Under the pieces are notes generated by a model, which did no database searches, had not been told where the DNA came from, and saw only the letters and a program-made list of their open reading frames with translations. The position numbers were made by a program, and so were the translations under genes. DNA of 64,000 nucleotides from Pterobdella sp. o SKG-2022 (lineage: Eukaryota > Annelida > Clitellata > Hirudinida > Piscicolidae), in NCBI GenBank assembly GCA_964035795.1, contig OZ038320.1:19176589-19240588 (forward strand). The letters are read 5' to 3'. Below are positions 34,162-48,180 of the stretch, piece by piece; positions within the stretch are counted from its first letter, which is position 1, and each line of letters starts with the position of its first letter.

Positions 34162-37100
34162 TTATTTCTGATCTTTGGGCTCATTTTCTCCACTTTTATT
34201 ATCGTTAGTTTTTTTGTCACTATCATAAACAAAAGCATTCTCATCACTTGTAGTAGCGTCTTTTTCAACAATATTACTGCTATTGTTTTTATTGAACAAA
34301 GTACGGTCGAGACGAAGTTTCAAATAATTTTTTGAAGGCTTTGAAGACATTCTACTTTTTTCCCCAGTACTACCGGTTCCATCTATACAATTTGAATTAT
34401 CCTTTGAATTATTCCTCATCTTTATATCGTCTGAACTACCACTAGCACATTTGTTGATGGGATTTAAATAACGTTTTACACCAAATAACGATAGACTTTT
34501 CCTATTAAAACTTTTGTTTGGACTGTGACTTGTAGAGCAATCTGTGTTTAAATTCGTTATAGTATTAGAAACACAGACAGGAAAAGGCAAGTTGAATGAT
34601 TGAAAATAATTCGTTCCGTCGGAATAACTTGTTTTAAAAGCACAATCTTCGTTGTTTTTCGCATTTTTGATTTGCGTAAATGTATTGTCCACTTCGCAGC
34701 CCTTACTAGCGATTTCTCTCAATTTCTTTTGGAGATCACTAGGCAGTAAATAATCATTATTATCATTGTTTCCAGTGAAACAACTCAATTGTGAAACTTT
34801 ACAAGTGTTATTTTTACAGTCGCCACTTGACTTTTTTGATTTTTGTTCTTCTAAATGACTTTCTTTTTCATTAAATTTGAATTTGAGATTGTCGATAAAA
34901 GGAGAAAAATGATTATAATCAAGAATGCTGGAGGTTAAAAAGATATTGCTGATGAAAGAGTGGTTAATCTTTTTCAACAACAAATTATTGTTGAAAAAGT
35001 AGTAATTATTGCACATGTTGTAGGAATTGTTTGAATTGTCGATATTATTTATAAAGTTGTTCTTCGTGAAGTTGTCAAAAGAACAGTAGTTATTTTGTTC
35101 TCGTACACTTCTCAATTTTAATTCAAACTCATTAAAAACTGTTATATTCTTATTCTTTTCGATTTTATCATCTTTTCCATCTTCGTCCATATTTATTTCG
35201 GGAACTAAGTGGACATCAGTATCCATTAGATTTTGTCTGAAAAATAATTAGATTTTGAAAAATTATTTTTTTTATTAATAAGAAAAATTGAATAAGACAC
35301 AAACGATGTGAAAACAATGGATGAAAGGCTGTCAACTAATTGATCAGCCGTAAGTCTCTGATCTGGATCCTTCACCAGTAATTTGCTTATCAATTTGACT
35401 GTTCCCGTTGACACTCTGCCGTCGCTGAAAAAAACCATTAAATTCAATTTTTTTAATATATTGCGTATAAAATTACTATAAAGACAGTTTTTTAAAATTG
35501 AAACTTGCGCTTAAGATTTATTTAGTTCAAAACTATTGACTATTATTTGATATGATTATCAGGGTTGAACGATTAGGTTGTTGGTGATTTAGATCACGCT
35601 TAATAAAAAAATCGTAGATTAAGATCGAATCGAAATAAAAAAATAATTATTAATTAAAAATAGTTCAATTATTTTAATAAATAAAAACCACAAATATTTT
35701 TTCAACTAAACAAAAATGTTCTCAAGGGGAGCAAGAGAATTTGTTTTGAAAACTGAAATATTACATTTAAAGAAGCGACGATTATTTTGATGAAATTGAT
35801 CATCAAGGTTACGATTATAAAGGCTGTGACAAATAAAAACTAAGATTATGATAGCACCGATCCCAACCCTGATAGCTGTTTTATAAAAAAAATTTCAGAC
35901 CTAAACTGAAACATGGAAACAACAAAATTATTTGAACTTCAGAGAGGTATAATTATAAACTTTTTTTCATACAAATGCCACTTGATAAAGACTCACTCAG
36001 GCACGGTATACTCCACAGCCTTTATTTTCCTGAATAATTCTTGAGGAGTGTTGTCGAAAAAGGGAAATTGGCCGTACAACATAGTGAATAACAACACACC
36101 TAACGCCCACATATCACTTGGCTTGCCCTTATATGGTTGGCCTGAATTAGATGTTATTATACATTGTCTTTTTTTGTTGGTTCAATGTCTCGTTTAACTT
36201 TAGTTTTTTGGTTTTATCACGGATATAATAGCAATTATGACAAAAATGTTTATATTTGTTATAATTCCAAAGTTTTAAAAATTTAGTTAGATTTTTATTG
36301 GGTCTATTATGCACTTAGTATAGGATGTTTCATTTGCAAAGGCGTCTGGCTGTAACCTGACCATACTTTATTTAGTATACAAAGAAAGATACAAAAGTGT
36401 ATTAAAAAGCTTAATTTATCGTATTAACGTTTGTTATAACTACAATTTACCCAATTGAGTAAATAAATATTTGCATTAAAACCAACCGCTCAAAACGTCT
36501 GGACTGATATAAGCTGGACTACCTCTTTGATCCTGTACCAAGCAGTTTATTGATATTTTAATAGTTATTATATATCAAATAATATAAAACTTTTAACCCA
36601 TATAACAAACACTTGACCAATTTGAGTGTTTAACTAAATAAATAAAATATTTTTTAGAAACATCATGTTTTCTAAATTCTGAATATTAACTAGATTTTTG
36701 AATAAAGATGTTTTCTAAAAAAAAAATTTATCATAAGTGATAAACACTTGATAATGTAAGCTAGTCTTACAAAAAGCTTCGCATCTTCATTTTAATAAAT
36801 ATTTTTTTTCAGTCTTATGCTCCGCCATGTAGGTTAGGAATGTACCCTATCTTCATCATCAGGCTGTTAGTGTTGGTCCTAGGAGGTTGCTTTGCATATT
36901 AAGAACTTGTCCTAAGAACCTAGCCTCATGAGAGCAGACTGATGAAACAGTCTGTGTGGGATTCTCTAAAATAATTATCTTGAAACAAGATAAAATTAGT
37001 AAGTCCAAAAGATTACTGGAGGACAAGAAAGGGTTTAGATTTTCACCCTGAAAGGGTAGCAGACCCGCCAACTAGCAGGCCTAAATTTTAGGGTGTAGAT

Positions 37101-38634
37101 GCCTTTTAATGTCATGCCCTAGACCAGTTTTAATAAATACTTTGTGTTTGTTGACCTTACTAATTTCTCATAAGTTTAAGGTATTGTAAAAAATAATTAT
37201 ATGAATTGAAAAAATCTTCATGCTGAAAACTTTCCAATGAAACTACAAAGATTTCGCATTGGAAATAAGTGATTGGCAAAGAGAACCCACACCTAAATTA
37301 CATTCATGGAGAAGTATCTAAAAATGCAACAAACACAAACCTTCATAAGATCTCTGTCACAAAGCAAGTGCTTGCCAAGACAAAAGTTTGATATTGTTAC
37401 TTTATGAGTTTTTGTATTGACAACCATGTTGCCCAACTTCAAATCTCTATGAACTATGTTTCTCTATTTGAAGTATGGTCAAAAAATTAGATTTAACAAA
37501 TTAATTTGATTAGTTGAATAATTGAAAAATAAAACTTTGAAATTTTTCATTCAATCTGACATACCTTATGTAAATCATCAATGATTCGACTTATGTCCAA
37601 AAAAATGCTTATTGCTTCACATTCAGACAATTTTTTTTCCTTTGTATAATTAAAATTTAATTAAAAACGTTTTTTTTTAAATTTATCATCACAACTTGAC
37701 TTATAAAAAAACGAATAACCAATGATTCAATAATTGTCATCACCCTTATGACATAGTGCTGCAAATTCATGAAGTGGATGGTTTTATTAGAGAACTCGTG
37801 AGCTACCAAGCAATCCAAAACTAAAATGAGTCTTTTGTATTTTTTCCCTGTATACTCAAGTTGTCCTGTTGAATTATTTACTTTTTCTTCCATTGCTTCG
37901 TCCTGAAAAAATGAAGTTTATGATGCCTATTACAAAAACTAAAGACAAAAAAATTGGAAATAGATTCAAACGATTATTAAAATATAGAAATAAGTCTGAG
38001 AAATTATACATCTTTTCAAAAAAAGAATAAAAAACTATAATTAGTTTATATCAAATATTTTATCTCATATTATAAAAAGATTATATAGAAAAGTTACACA
38101 AAAAACTATGAAACATAGTTTCATTTGAAAATTATTAATAACCTTGAATATGTTGTGCATCTTTACTACTCCAGGGTGATTTTTGAGCATTGAAAGAAGA
38201 CTCATTTCTGTGTGCATGAGAGTTTTTCCTTGCCTATCCTCAGAAGCTTCATCAGAAACTCGTTTTTTAAGAGATAATATCTTGCAATAAAAATAATTTC
38301 ATATCACATTTAATAAGCTAAAAATTCATAAAAAGTTTTTTCATATTTGTAAGGTTTTACGAACTTTTAAGCTATAGAATTCATCAGTCTTTTCTTTTCT
38401 TGCTAAACATTGAACAATGGTGGATACGGGTGAAGGGCCCAAGAAAGGACCTATAACAGTTTAGTGTTTAAAACTTAATTAAAACTTCTTAATTGATTAA
38501 GAGATGTAACCTAATATATAAGGTCCAGCTTTTCTGAGTAAATTTACATTTTCTTTTTTACCTATTTTAAACTCATTTTTTGGGTATTTCCTTTTTCGAG
38601 TTGAGCCTTCGACGACTTTAAAAAGCTCGGACAT
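34162..38634 (-). CDS. STK40: Serine/threonine kinase 40 (Tribbles-related pseudokinase)
   Basis: Model complement(join(34162..35236, 35299..35424, 35997..36141, 36487..36532, 37341..37463, 37565..37639, 37744..37902, 38143..38280, 38365..38450, 38511..38634)), 698 aa; every phase agrees. Blocks: RKAGPYIL, STIVQCLARKEKTDEFYSLK, ASEDRQGKTLMHTEMSLL, LILVLDCLVAHEFSNKT, NIVHRDLKLGNMVVN, ISNFCLGKHL, DQRGSPAYISPDVLSG, YKGKPSDMWALGVLLFTMLY, GQFPFFDNTPQELFRKIKA, LLVKDPDQRL, then VHLVPEINMDED. The HRDLK loop is kept, but the metal-binding DFG is NFC, as in STK40, which acts as a scaffold binding COP1 E3 ligase rather than as a normal kinase. The last exon adds an Asn/Ser-rich tail of more than 300 residues; vertebrate STK40 is about 435 aa. 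The ATG at 38632-38634 opens MSELFKVVEG. Confidence 0.95.
36820..37130. other. GC-richer block in STK40 intron, possible transposon piece
   Basis: A stretch of about 300 bases inside an intron is clearly less AT-rich than its flanks and has a short open frame on the minus strand (36859-37071). No family motif could be recognised and no second copy was found in the window, so its nature is open. Confidence 0.3.
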
Positions 38635-38789
38635 TTTAAAGTTTCGGAATGTGTTGTGCGTTCCACAATAACGTTAAGCCGCTTTTAAAATATTGAATAA
38701 AAAATTTTTTTTCTAGTTTAATGAAAAATCAGTATACTCAATTTTTTTAAAGGATTATATTAATAATCTACATCTTTTTATCAATCCAT

Positions 38790-39600
38790 TACCAGTCGGT
38801 TGATCAAACAAACAAATAACGAATATTATTATAGTGACATAAAACTGTTTAAGTCTTCAAGATCACTTTGGAATATATATTTATGTATAGAGTCAGTCAA
38901 AATATGACAAACCTTCATTCTTTCGAGCCGTTCACGTTTTATCCTTTAATCTCCACACACACCCAGTCATTTCTCATTTACTCCTTCTTTCTTCCCACTT
39001 ATTTTATTTTTAAAAAAAAAATTCAGAAATTATGTTTTATGATTATAAGACTTAATCATAAGGTGGGTTTTTAAGCACTTGGAAAAAGTTGTTGTGGAGG
39101 TTATGGATTTGAGGGGATTTTGTAAATTGTTCCAAAGAATTGATGCAGCAACTTCAAATTTTCTGTTCCAAAAAATGGTGTTAGCTCTTAATCTTGCTAT
39201 GTCCATTGTGTTCGAGGATCTGAGTCTTTTCCTTTCAGGCAATGAAAACACAGTTGATAATTTCGATGAAAGATAAAAAGGGCTTTCCATTTTGAGACAT
39301 TTATGCACTTGTATTAAATTCTTCTTTCAATTTTAAGCCAGTGTAGATTTTTTAAGACAGGAGTTATGTGATCAAACTTTCTATCTCCTGATATTAATCT
39401 GGCTGTCGTGTTAATTATGGGCTGGATTTTCTGGGTTTGTAAATTGGGTAATCCCATTAGTACAATGTTTCCATAATCAATGCGACTCAATATCAAGGCT
39501 GATACAAGTGTTTTGAGTGACTCTTGGTTCAGGTAGTTTTTAATGCTTCTTTTCTTCCTCAATGATGCAAATGACATTTGCAATTATTTGTTTATATAAG
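38790..39600 (-). mobile_element. LINE family A, copy 2 (C-terminus and 3'UTR)
   Basis: Minus-strand frames 39314-39583 and 39030-39308 read LVSALILSRIDYGNIVLMG, TTARLISGDRKFDHITPVLK, then SLPERKRLRSSNTMDIARL, FEVAASILWNNLQNPLKS. This is the C-terminal domain found at 12900-13254. The 3' UTR at 38795-39010 matches the other copies block by block. 5' truncated near 39600, with one frame break. Confidence 0.88.
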
Positions 39601-41544
39601 TTTTCATGATTAGATCTTTGTTAAAATAGACACCAAAATTTTTAACTGAATAAGAGGGCATGATATGATCATTTAACACACAAACTGATTGAGTTGGTAG
39701 CGCCACCGCATGAAAAGGTTAACCATGACTTTCTGATTTCAAAGGGTAGATGATGTCAGACCAAAAAATTCTCAAAATGCTTCATACGATTTATATATTG
39801 AAAGCCTAATGTTTTTTTTTCATTCTACAACATTCAGAACCATACGAAAATAACTTTATAAAATATTTTTTTACAATTTCATCTTTGTTCTGACATTGAT
39901 AAAAAATTGTTCATTTTTCTGCTAACAATCTTTTAACCATATAAACCCAAAAATTTTAGATTTACTTTGAAATCATCATCAAGTGACAGTCTTGAGACGA
40001 TTTCATAGTAAATCGAAAAATTTTGTAAATTAATAAACTTTTGAATAACTGTGTTCAATTTTTTCATATTTTTGAAAATCTTATTCTTCAACCATTATGT
40101 TCACTGAAAATCCTGATTTTCATGCTGCATCAAGAACATTTGATGTATCTTCTGCTAATCTTCAGTTTTATTTGCTTATCTATGTGAAGGAGTAGCGCGC
40201 TATGAAACATCTGTTGAGCTAACGAAACCCCATTATGGAGCTACTAATGGTCGAAGTTGGTCTACTTTTGTCTTTTGCTATTTATCTCTAGAAACTTTAA
40301 TGATCTTGTCGAAGGCTTTTCAACATGAAAATATTTTTTGATATTGTCTTTAATGTTTGTGGAAAAATGGTTTGAGATATTCCTTTTTATCACATCTAAA
40401 GGTTTGTACACTGCCTCTTCCAAAGATTCAAAGATAATTGTGTCAAAGGGCTTGCATACAACAAAAATTAGTGATTCCTATTCAAATATTATAAGTTTAT
40501 CTTGATGACTTAGTTTAGCTTGAAACAACATTAATGGTAAACAAAAACAAAGCTTTTTGTATGAAAATTTTACTTCATCAAGTAATGATAATGTGATGTT
40601 TTCTTACGAAAGGCTGAGAAAAATTATTTAAATACTTCCTGTTTGCTTCTTTTACTATTAACAGATCTGTTAGATTATAAGAGCCTTTTATTTTTTCCAC
40701 TTAATATCTTTGCTATACTTCATCAAATGGAGGATAGAGAATTAGTTGTGGAATAGAAGATAGCTTGAAATGTTCACTATTGAGATTTCCATGTACAAGT
40801 GTTTGGCGAGTTTTGAAAATTGAATTCTAAAATAATTTTTATTTGATTTCAAGGTTTGAATATGGTGCAACTTTTTGTGTAGTGAGGCTCTTTGTATTCT
40901 TTCAGCTTTTCCACCCTAATTTTTTGATTTTTTTGGTTTTAAAAATTTTTCTAGTACTCTCATTGACCTGCATTGCGATTTTTGATTTTTTTGCAAGCTT
41001 ATCTATAAATTAGGGTTGATCTCTATTTTTACTAAACAATTTAGAAAAGAAAATTAACATATTTGTAAATTTATGTTCAAAATGCTAATTAATGTTTTAT
41101 AAATGATAAAATATATTGAAAATAACTTTTTAAAAAATAATAAAAACTTTATTTGAAATATTAATTACCAACTTTCATGTGTAGAAATAAACGAAATAGA
41201 AAAAGTTAAAAAATGTGAAAAAACTAAATTAAACAAATAGTTGAAAATAATTTTTGAAATTTTTGGTTTAAATGTTATTTAAAATAACTTACTTTTATTT
41301 ATTCATTTTAAATAATTTTTTTATCTGACTTTTCTTTCTTTGCTATTCCTTTTCCTTGTTGATCTTTGTAGGTGTTTGTTGACTTAATAAATTGTAGTTT
41401 CAATCTTGTAAAATCAATTTCTATAAGCAAAAATAACTAAAAATTATCGTTTTATTAAATTTAAAACATCAAGAATAAACTTTCAAATAATGTATCAATT
41501 TTGAAACTAACTTTTGAACGATATTATATACTTGCAATCAGATT
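39601..41544. other. Gene-poor region upstream of RPL9
   Basis: AT-rich with several short broken frames. The stretch 40130-40480 is somewhat less AT-rich and reads partly as protein (for example ELTKPHYGATNGRSW on the plus strand), but no family could be named. The RPL9 promoter presumably lies in the last few hundred bases. Confidence 0.35.
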
Positions 41545-43171
<1,627 letters not shown>

Positions 43172-43374
43172 GACTTGGCAAATGAATGTTGCTCCTTTGT
43201 TTTGCATCTTAAATGGTCAAAATAATAAGTCGAGTAGTTGATTTCCAAAATAAAAAGTCAGTTGAACATGAATATAAAAAACGATAAAAAAAAATCTAAA
43301 TTTCGAAAGCTTTTTTTAACATTAGTTGCCGCAACTAATTAACTCCGTGAGTTAAGCAAAACTAGTAGCCGCTT

Positions 43375-44712
43375 TCATCGTCCAGTCCGTGCCAAACTGC
43401 AAAGCTTCGTCTGTGGAACTTCACCATTTTTCTGAGTTTTAGATTGGTGTTTAGTGGGCGTTTCAGGCACATACAACAAATCTGGTGGGAGACGATGAAC
43501 TACTTCGTCCTTTTTTTGGAGCTGTCCAAATGACGCACCAACTTTTACAAATCTGGCTTTAACTTTGTCGTCAATTTGAGTAAAGTTCTACCAAGATGGA
43601 AAAATTTATCCGCACCATTCGGTCTTGATGAGCTGGTATGGTGCTTTTTACAAACACGCCTTGTTAGTCGACTAAAAGCCTGCTATTCTGAAAATGATTT
43701 TATGATGGCCACAGTTTTTCAGAAGTTCTTTGTCCCACAAAACTCGCTCTTGTTCGGTGTGGTCTTTTCAAATGTAAACGCCTTTTCATCCTAACCGTGT
43801 TGTGATCAGAATTTGCATCACCTCCAGGATAAGCATGGGCATTTTTTATGTTGTTTTTGTAACGGTTTTGTACAATAATGTAATCCAGCTGGTACCTGTT
43901 GCAGTCTCCACGAGCCTTCCACGTGTATCCTCGCCGTTTTGGTTGTTTGAACAAGGTGTTCACGATGCAAAGCTTATTTCTTTGACAGAATTCAATCAAA
44001 AGCCTGCCTCTCTCATTTTTGGTTTCTAGGCCATGGTCACCTACAATCATACCATCACGGTCTTGTTCCACCACTGCATTCATGCTTCCGAAGATTATGG
44101 TGTACTCTGTTTGGTAACCCTCTTATCTTGTCTTCTATCTGCTCATAGATTTCTTCCACCGCTTCATCACCATGAGCTGAAGTTGGCATAAAAACTACCC
44201 CAACATTGAGGTCTACTGGATCTGTTCTCAACCTCACCATCATCATTCTATCACTTATACACTCCACTTCTTTCACTGCTTTTGCAGCCTCCTTACACAA
44301 CAATAAACTTCCTCCTCACTGACTCCCTTCACTTCCTAAATATAAAATTCTAAATCCATCATCTTCAATATCACCTCGTCCTTTCAATCTTATCTCTGTG
44401 AGACCCATTAGGCTGATATTATGCCTTCTCATCTCATTTTTTATACACTCCAGGGATTCTGGGTTTATTAAGCTCCTGATACTCCATGTAGCTATTTTCA
44501 GCTTCCCTTCATGCATGTTTTTCAGAGATATCCTATTTTCTTCACCTAGAAGTGGTTTTCCGTTGCCTTCCTCTATTTCCTTGTAATTCTGTTTTTTGGA
44601 ATGCTCCAGTCTTTTTTAGTTTGAGATGAAAGATTCTTCATTGTACTTGTCTAGAAGGAATCTCTTTATTATTAGAAAAACTTAGTGAAAATTCTCTAGA
44701 GTAATCCATCAT
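43375..44712 (-). CDS. Unidentified two-exon small protein with a LINE in its intron
   Basis: Model complement(join(43375..43587, 44647..44712)), 92 aa. Exon 1 reads MMDYSREFSLSFSNNKEIPS and ends at a donor GTACAA. Exon 2 follows a good polypyrimidine-AG and reads in phase through VKARFVKVGASFGQLQKKDE and HRLPPDLLYVPETPTKHQ to a TGA at 43375-43377. The second exon is markedly protein-like and less AT-rich than its flanks, and is not part of the LINE by content. The intron is almost filled by the LINE endonuclease fragment at 43590-44620, in the same orientation. I do not recognise the family; a soluble, basic small protein is all that can be said. More exons upstream cannot be excluded. Confidence 0.5.
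43590..44620 (-). mobile_element. LINE family C, copy 2 (endonuclease domain)
   Basis: Minus-strand frames 44316-44516, 44055-44303 and 43700-44083 give an apurinic-type endonuclease domain: KIATWSIRSLINPESL, LMGLTEIRLKGRGDI with the catalytic Glu, DPVDLNVGVVFMPTSAHGDE, NERGRLLIEFCQRNKLCIVN and YQLDYIIVQNRY, ending DANSDHNTV with the catalytic Asp-His. Frameshifts separate the pieces. It is the N-terminal half expected for the type of element seen at 30700-31765. Confidence 0.88.
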
Positions 44713-44949
44713 AAATTAAATTATAGTAACTTGACCTAATTAAATTTTTCTAATTTAAAATATATTAATTCACTATATGCTATCTCGCTAAAAATATTGC
44801 TTGCTTAATGATGGAAAATCTACCAGAAAATAACTCAATAGTTTTAATTTATTGCATAAATATAAAAAAAAGAAAAAAAACAACCCGTAATTCAACCCAA
44901 AACAGAATTAATCGTTCAAAGTTTATAAAATAGCCGCTTTCGCCGAATG

Positions 44950-45246
44950 CTAAAAGTAAAAAAAAAGATGAGTGGGATACGTGAATTGCTCTACGCGGAC
45001 AACTGTGCTTTGCTGACTCACACCGAAATGGAAATGCAACACCTGATGGATTATTTTGAAGCTGAGTGCACTGCGTTGGGGTTGACGATCAGCTTGAAAA
45101 AAACTGTTTTGATGTACTAACCAAATTTTGGAAAAACATATGTTAAACCATCAATCTATGTCTAGGAACAACAGTTGGTAATGGTTCCAAAGTTTGTTTA
45201 TCTTGGCAGTACTCTCAATTTCAGTAATTCCATTGATGCTGAAGTG
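44950..45246 (+). mobile_element. LINE family E, RT fragment
   Basis: The plus strand reads IRELLYADNCALLTHTEMEM, LGLTISLKKTVLM and, after a break, VPKFVYLGSTLNFSNSIDAE. This is the RT catalytic region, with YADN in place of the catalytic YADD, and the start of the C-terminal region. It stops abruptly at 45246 where the (TAA)n tail of the next, oppositely oriented LINE begins. Confidence 0.78.
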
Positions 45247-46335
45247 TGCTTAATAATAATAATAATATGCGAAGTTTATTATAGTGATTTTTAGCCCAGG
45301 GGTTTCAAGATCACTTAATATATGTGTAAGATAGTATAAGATAGGTTAAAAGTTTAACATCCTTTCAAAAAATTAGTTTTCAGCCCTTTTCCAAAATCCT
45401 TCACTTTCCTAACTCTTATTAAACTTTCCTGCAAGCTGTTTCACAAACTTGGACCTTCAACATCAAGCCTACGCTTTCCAATACTAGACATTTTGGACTT
45501 GGAGAAATATAACTTGGTTGAGTCCAAAGGCCTAAGCTTTCGCCTTCCAGTTATTTCGGAAATAGGTATGAGCTTTTCCAATATATATTATGGACCATAT
45601 TTTAACCTACATTTGAATATAAGTAGTAATATTTTATGAACTACCCTATCCCTAACTTTGACCCAATGCAACTCTTTCAAGACTGGAGTTATATGGTCGA
45701 ACTTTCTTGTGCCTGTAATTAACCTGGCTGTAGTTTTGATAAAAGACTGGACTCTACAAAGCTGCTTTTTGGGTAACACCAGCTAACAATGTGTTGCAAT
45801 AATCTATTCTGCTCAGAATCAAAGCAACGGCAAGGATTCTCAACGATTCATAAGAAAGACACTTCTTAATGGACCTTATCCGTTTAAGAGCTGAAAATCC
45901 TGCTTGCAACATTTTACTTATTTGTGAGTTCATGCGCAAGTCTCTATCCATGAAAACACCCAGGCTTTTGACACTTTCTGAAGGTGAAATAAAAGTATTC
46001 TAATATGTTTGGTTGGTAATTTATTCATCTTTCTCAAAAATGAAAAACAGCTTCAGTTTTGGATCTATTGAGTTTAAGACTAATGGATTCATCCATGCTG
46101 CCATCTCATCGACACAATCAGACAATCTGTTCTGCAATTGCTCAGTTTCACCAGGGACACAGCTAGAATACAATTGAGTGTCATCTGCATATTGGTGAAA
46201 ACTCAAACCATGTTTTAGTGCAATTTTTTCCAGATCATTAGAATACAAATTAAATAAGAGCGGGCCGATTACAGAACCTTGTGGCACACCAGTATGGAGA
46301 TGAAATAAATTTGTTCTAACGCTATTATTAGTAAT
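45247..46335 (-). mobile_element. LINE family B, 3' half (RT domains 4-5 and C-terminus)
   Basis: Minus-strand frames 46021-46287, 45754-45951 and 45588-45779 read GVPQGSVIGPLLFNLYSNDL, FHQYADDTQLYSS, ALILSRIDYCNTLLAG, TTARLITGTRKFDHITPVLK. The 3' end at 45247-45270 is a (TTA)n-type tail on the minus strand. This is a jockey/CR1-like element related to family A but clearly different. Its 5' half is probably 47400-48180. Confidence 0.87.
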
Positions 46336-46408
46336 ATAATAACAAACAAATAAATAACGAATATTATTATAGTAGCATGAAGCTGATTAAGTTTTCAAGA
46401 ACACTTTA

Positions 46409-46448
<40 letters not shown>

Positions 46449-46960
46449 CCAGTCCTAATACAGTAAATTTTCATTCTTTCCAGCCCCTCACGCTTTATCC
46501 TTCAATCCAAGCACACCCAGTCATTCATTTCATTTACTCCTTCTTTCTTCCCACTAATTTGATTTTCTAAAAAAAATATTTGAGAAAAAAATTCAGGAAT
46601 TATGTTTTAAGATTATAAGACTTTATCATGAGTTGGGTTTTTAAGCACTTGGAAAAAGTGTTTGTGAACGTTATGGATTTGAGGTGATTTGGTAAATTTT
46701 GCAGCAACTTCAAATTTTCTGTTCCAAAAAATGGTGTTAGCTCTCAATCTTGCTGTGTCAATTGTGTTCGAGAATCTGAGTCTTTTCCTTCCAGGCAATA
46801 AAGACACAGTTGATAATTTCGATGAAAGTTGAAAAAATGCTAGTTTTTTTCCATAAAACTTCTTTAATGTATCAGAATGTTCATAAAATTTTCTTAAATA
46901 TAGTGTTCTTTGAAGTGAAATAAATATTTTTTTTTCAAATAACAAAAAAAAATAGTTCTA
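46336..46960 (-). mobile_element. LINE family A, copy 3, nested in family B LINE
   Basis: The 3' UTR (46336-46600) matches 38795-39010 block for block, with a (TA)n expansion at 46410-46443. The coding end reads LLPGRKRLRFSNTIDTARLR and NRKFEVAAKF. It lies between the two halves of a family B RT, so it is a later insertion. Confidence 0.82.
46410..46443. repeat. (TA)n microsatellite
   Basis: Uninterrupted TA run within the 3' UTR of the LINE copy; the other two copies of this UTR have only a short ATATAT at the same point. Confidence 0.9.
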
Positions 46961-47399
46961 TTCAGATACGAATGTAAAAAAATGATTATTTCAGTATTTT
47001 TACAATTTTTTTGAAGTCCTATGATTGGTTCATCAACTATAGGCTCGCGTCTAAATCTTTCTTTATTATTTCATGACGGTATACAGAAGGCCGCGATGAA
47101 GAAATAGAGTGAAGATGTTTTCGTCGTCTTTCTTGAACTTTTCGGCCAGCTCTGTTTCTGCGGTACTGCCATCATTTTCGATTTCTAGCTATTCCTAAGC
47201 TTTCTTTATGTCGTTTTATTTTTTGACTTGAAACCACCTCATGATTATTGAAAAGCTTCAAATTATTTATATTGACAAAATAATAATTAACTGAAATATT
47301 TAAAAATTACTTATAAAGAAGAAATGCTTAAATAAAAAATGGTTAACTTCCCTCGAAGACGAGAAAATTTTGAAAATTAAAATCTTCCAACTGTACTCA
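46961..47399. other. Unassigned segment between LINE pieces
   Basis: The stretch 47040-47200 is less AT-rich; on the minus strand it gives a short Arg/Lys-rich frame interrupted by a stop. Not enough to call a gene or a LINE part. Confidence 0.3.
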
Positions 47400-48180
47400 A
47401 ATAATAACTTTTTCAAAAGTACTCCAAATATCTAATTTTTTTTCGTAAATTAAATCTTTTATACAAGTTTTGATCAAATTTTATATAGTCGAAGCAGAAG
47501 GGAACCTTAGTCAACGGCGAATACCTATTATTTAAATAGCTCTTATACCATTTTAAGACCAAACTCTTAAAACCGAATTTTGAACATAACTTATTTATTG
47601 AAATATTATGATTAACTAAGTCAAAGGCTGAGAAAAAATCCAACAATATCAAAAGACTAAACCTACCTTCATCAGCTGCTTTCAAGATATCCATGTGGAT
47701 TTTTGTGATAGCAGTTTCTGTTAAATGAAAAGAATGATAAGCAAACTAAAATCTCGGAAACAGATCATTTTCAACCAAAAAAATTATGTGTCTTTACTAA
47801 AAACCAATCGTTCCAGTATTTTTGATAAGACAGGGACATTTGAAATTGAGCTATAAAAGAATTGCTCAGATTGGGTTTTTTCAATATTGGCACCACACAG
47901 GCTAGATTCAAACCTTGATAAACAGTTCTTGATTTAAAAGAGGAATTGAAGATGCTAACTAAAATAGGTGCCATCAATTTTGCTATTCGTTTCAATTGCC
48001 AAGTTGGGATTTGAGAATAAGTAAAGCCAGCTACGCATTTGGCATCTTGCATAAGCGGCTTTGGAGTTGCCATGTTATTTCTAAACTCATGAAGGTTAAA
48101 GTTTATAATTCGTGCAAGTCTTCTCGCGTTTGAAAAGCCATCTTCGAACCAGAAACTTTTTGCAAAGCAATGGCAATACT
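47400..48180 (-). mobile_element. LINE family B, 5' half (RT domains 1-3)
   Basis: Minus-strand frames 47771-48073 and 47413-47694 read AGFTYSQIPTWQLKRIAKLM, FKSRTVYQGLNLACVVPILK and then RFSLLILLDFFSAFDLVNHN, LVLKWYKSYLNNRYS. These are RT blocks 1-3, which should directly precede the GVPQGS block found at 46270-46290. Confidence 0.82.

Noticed and set aside
47040..47200. Arg/Lys-rich minus-strand frame suggesting an SR-like exon
   Set aside because: Interrupted by a stop in the best frame, with no clear splice sites or recognised motif.
44950..48180. Interpretation of all RT pieces as one LINE
   Set aside because: Opposite orientations, three different C-terminal sequences and two separate 3' tails require several insertions.
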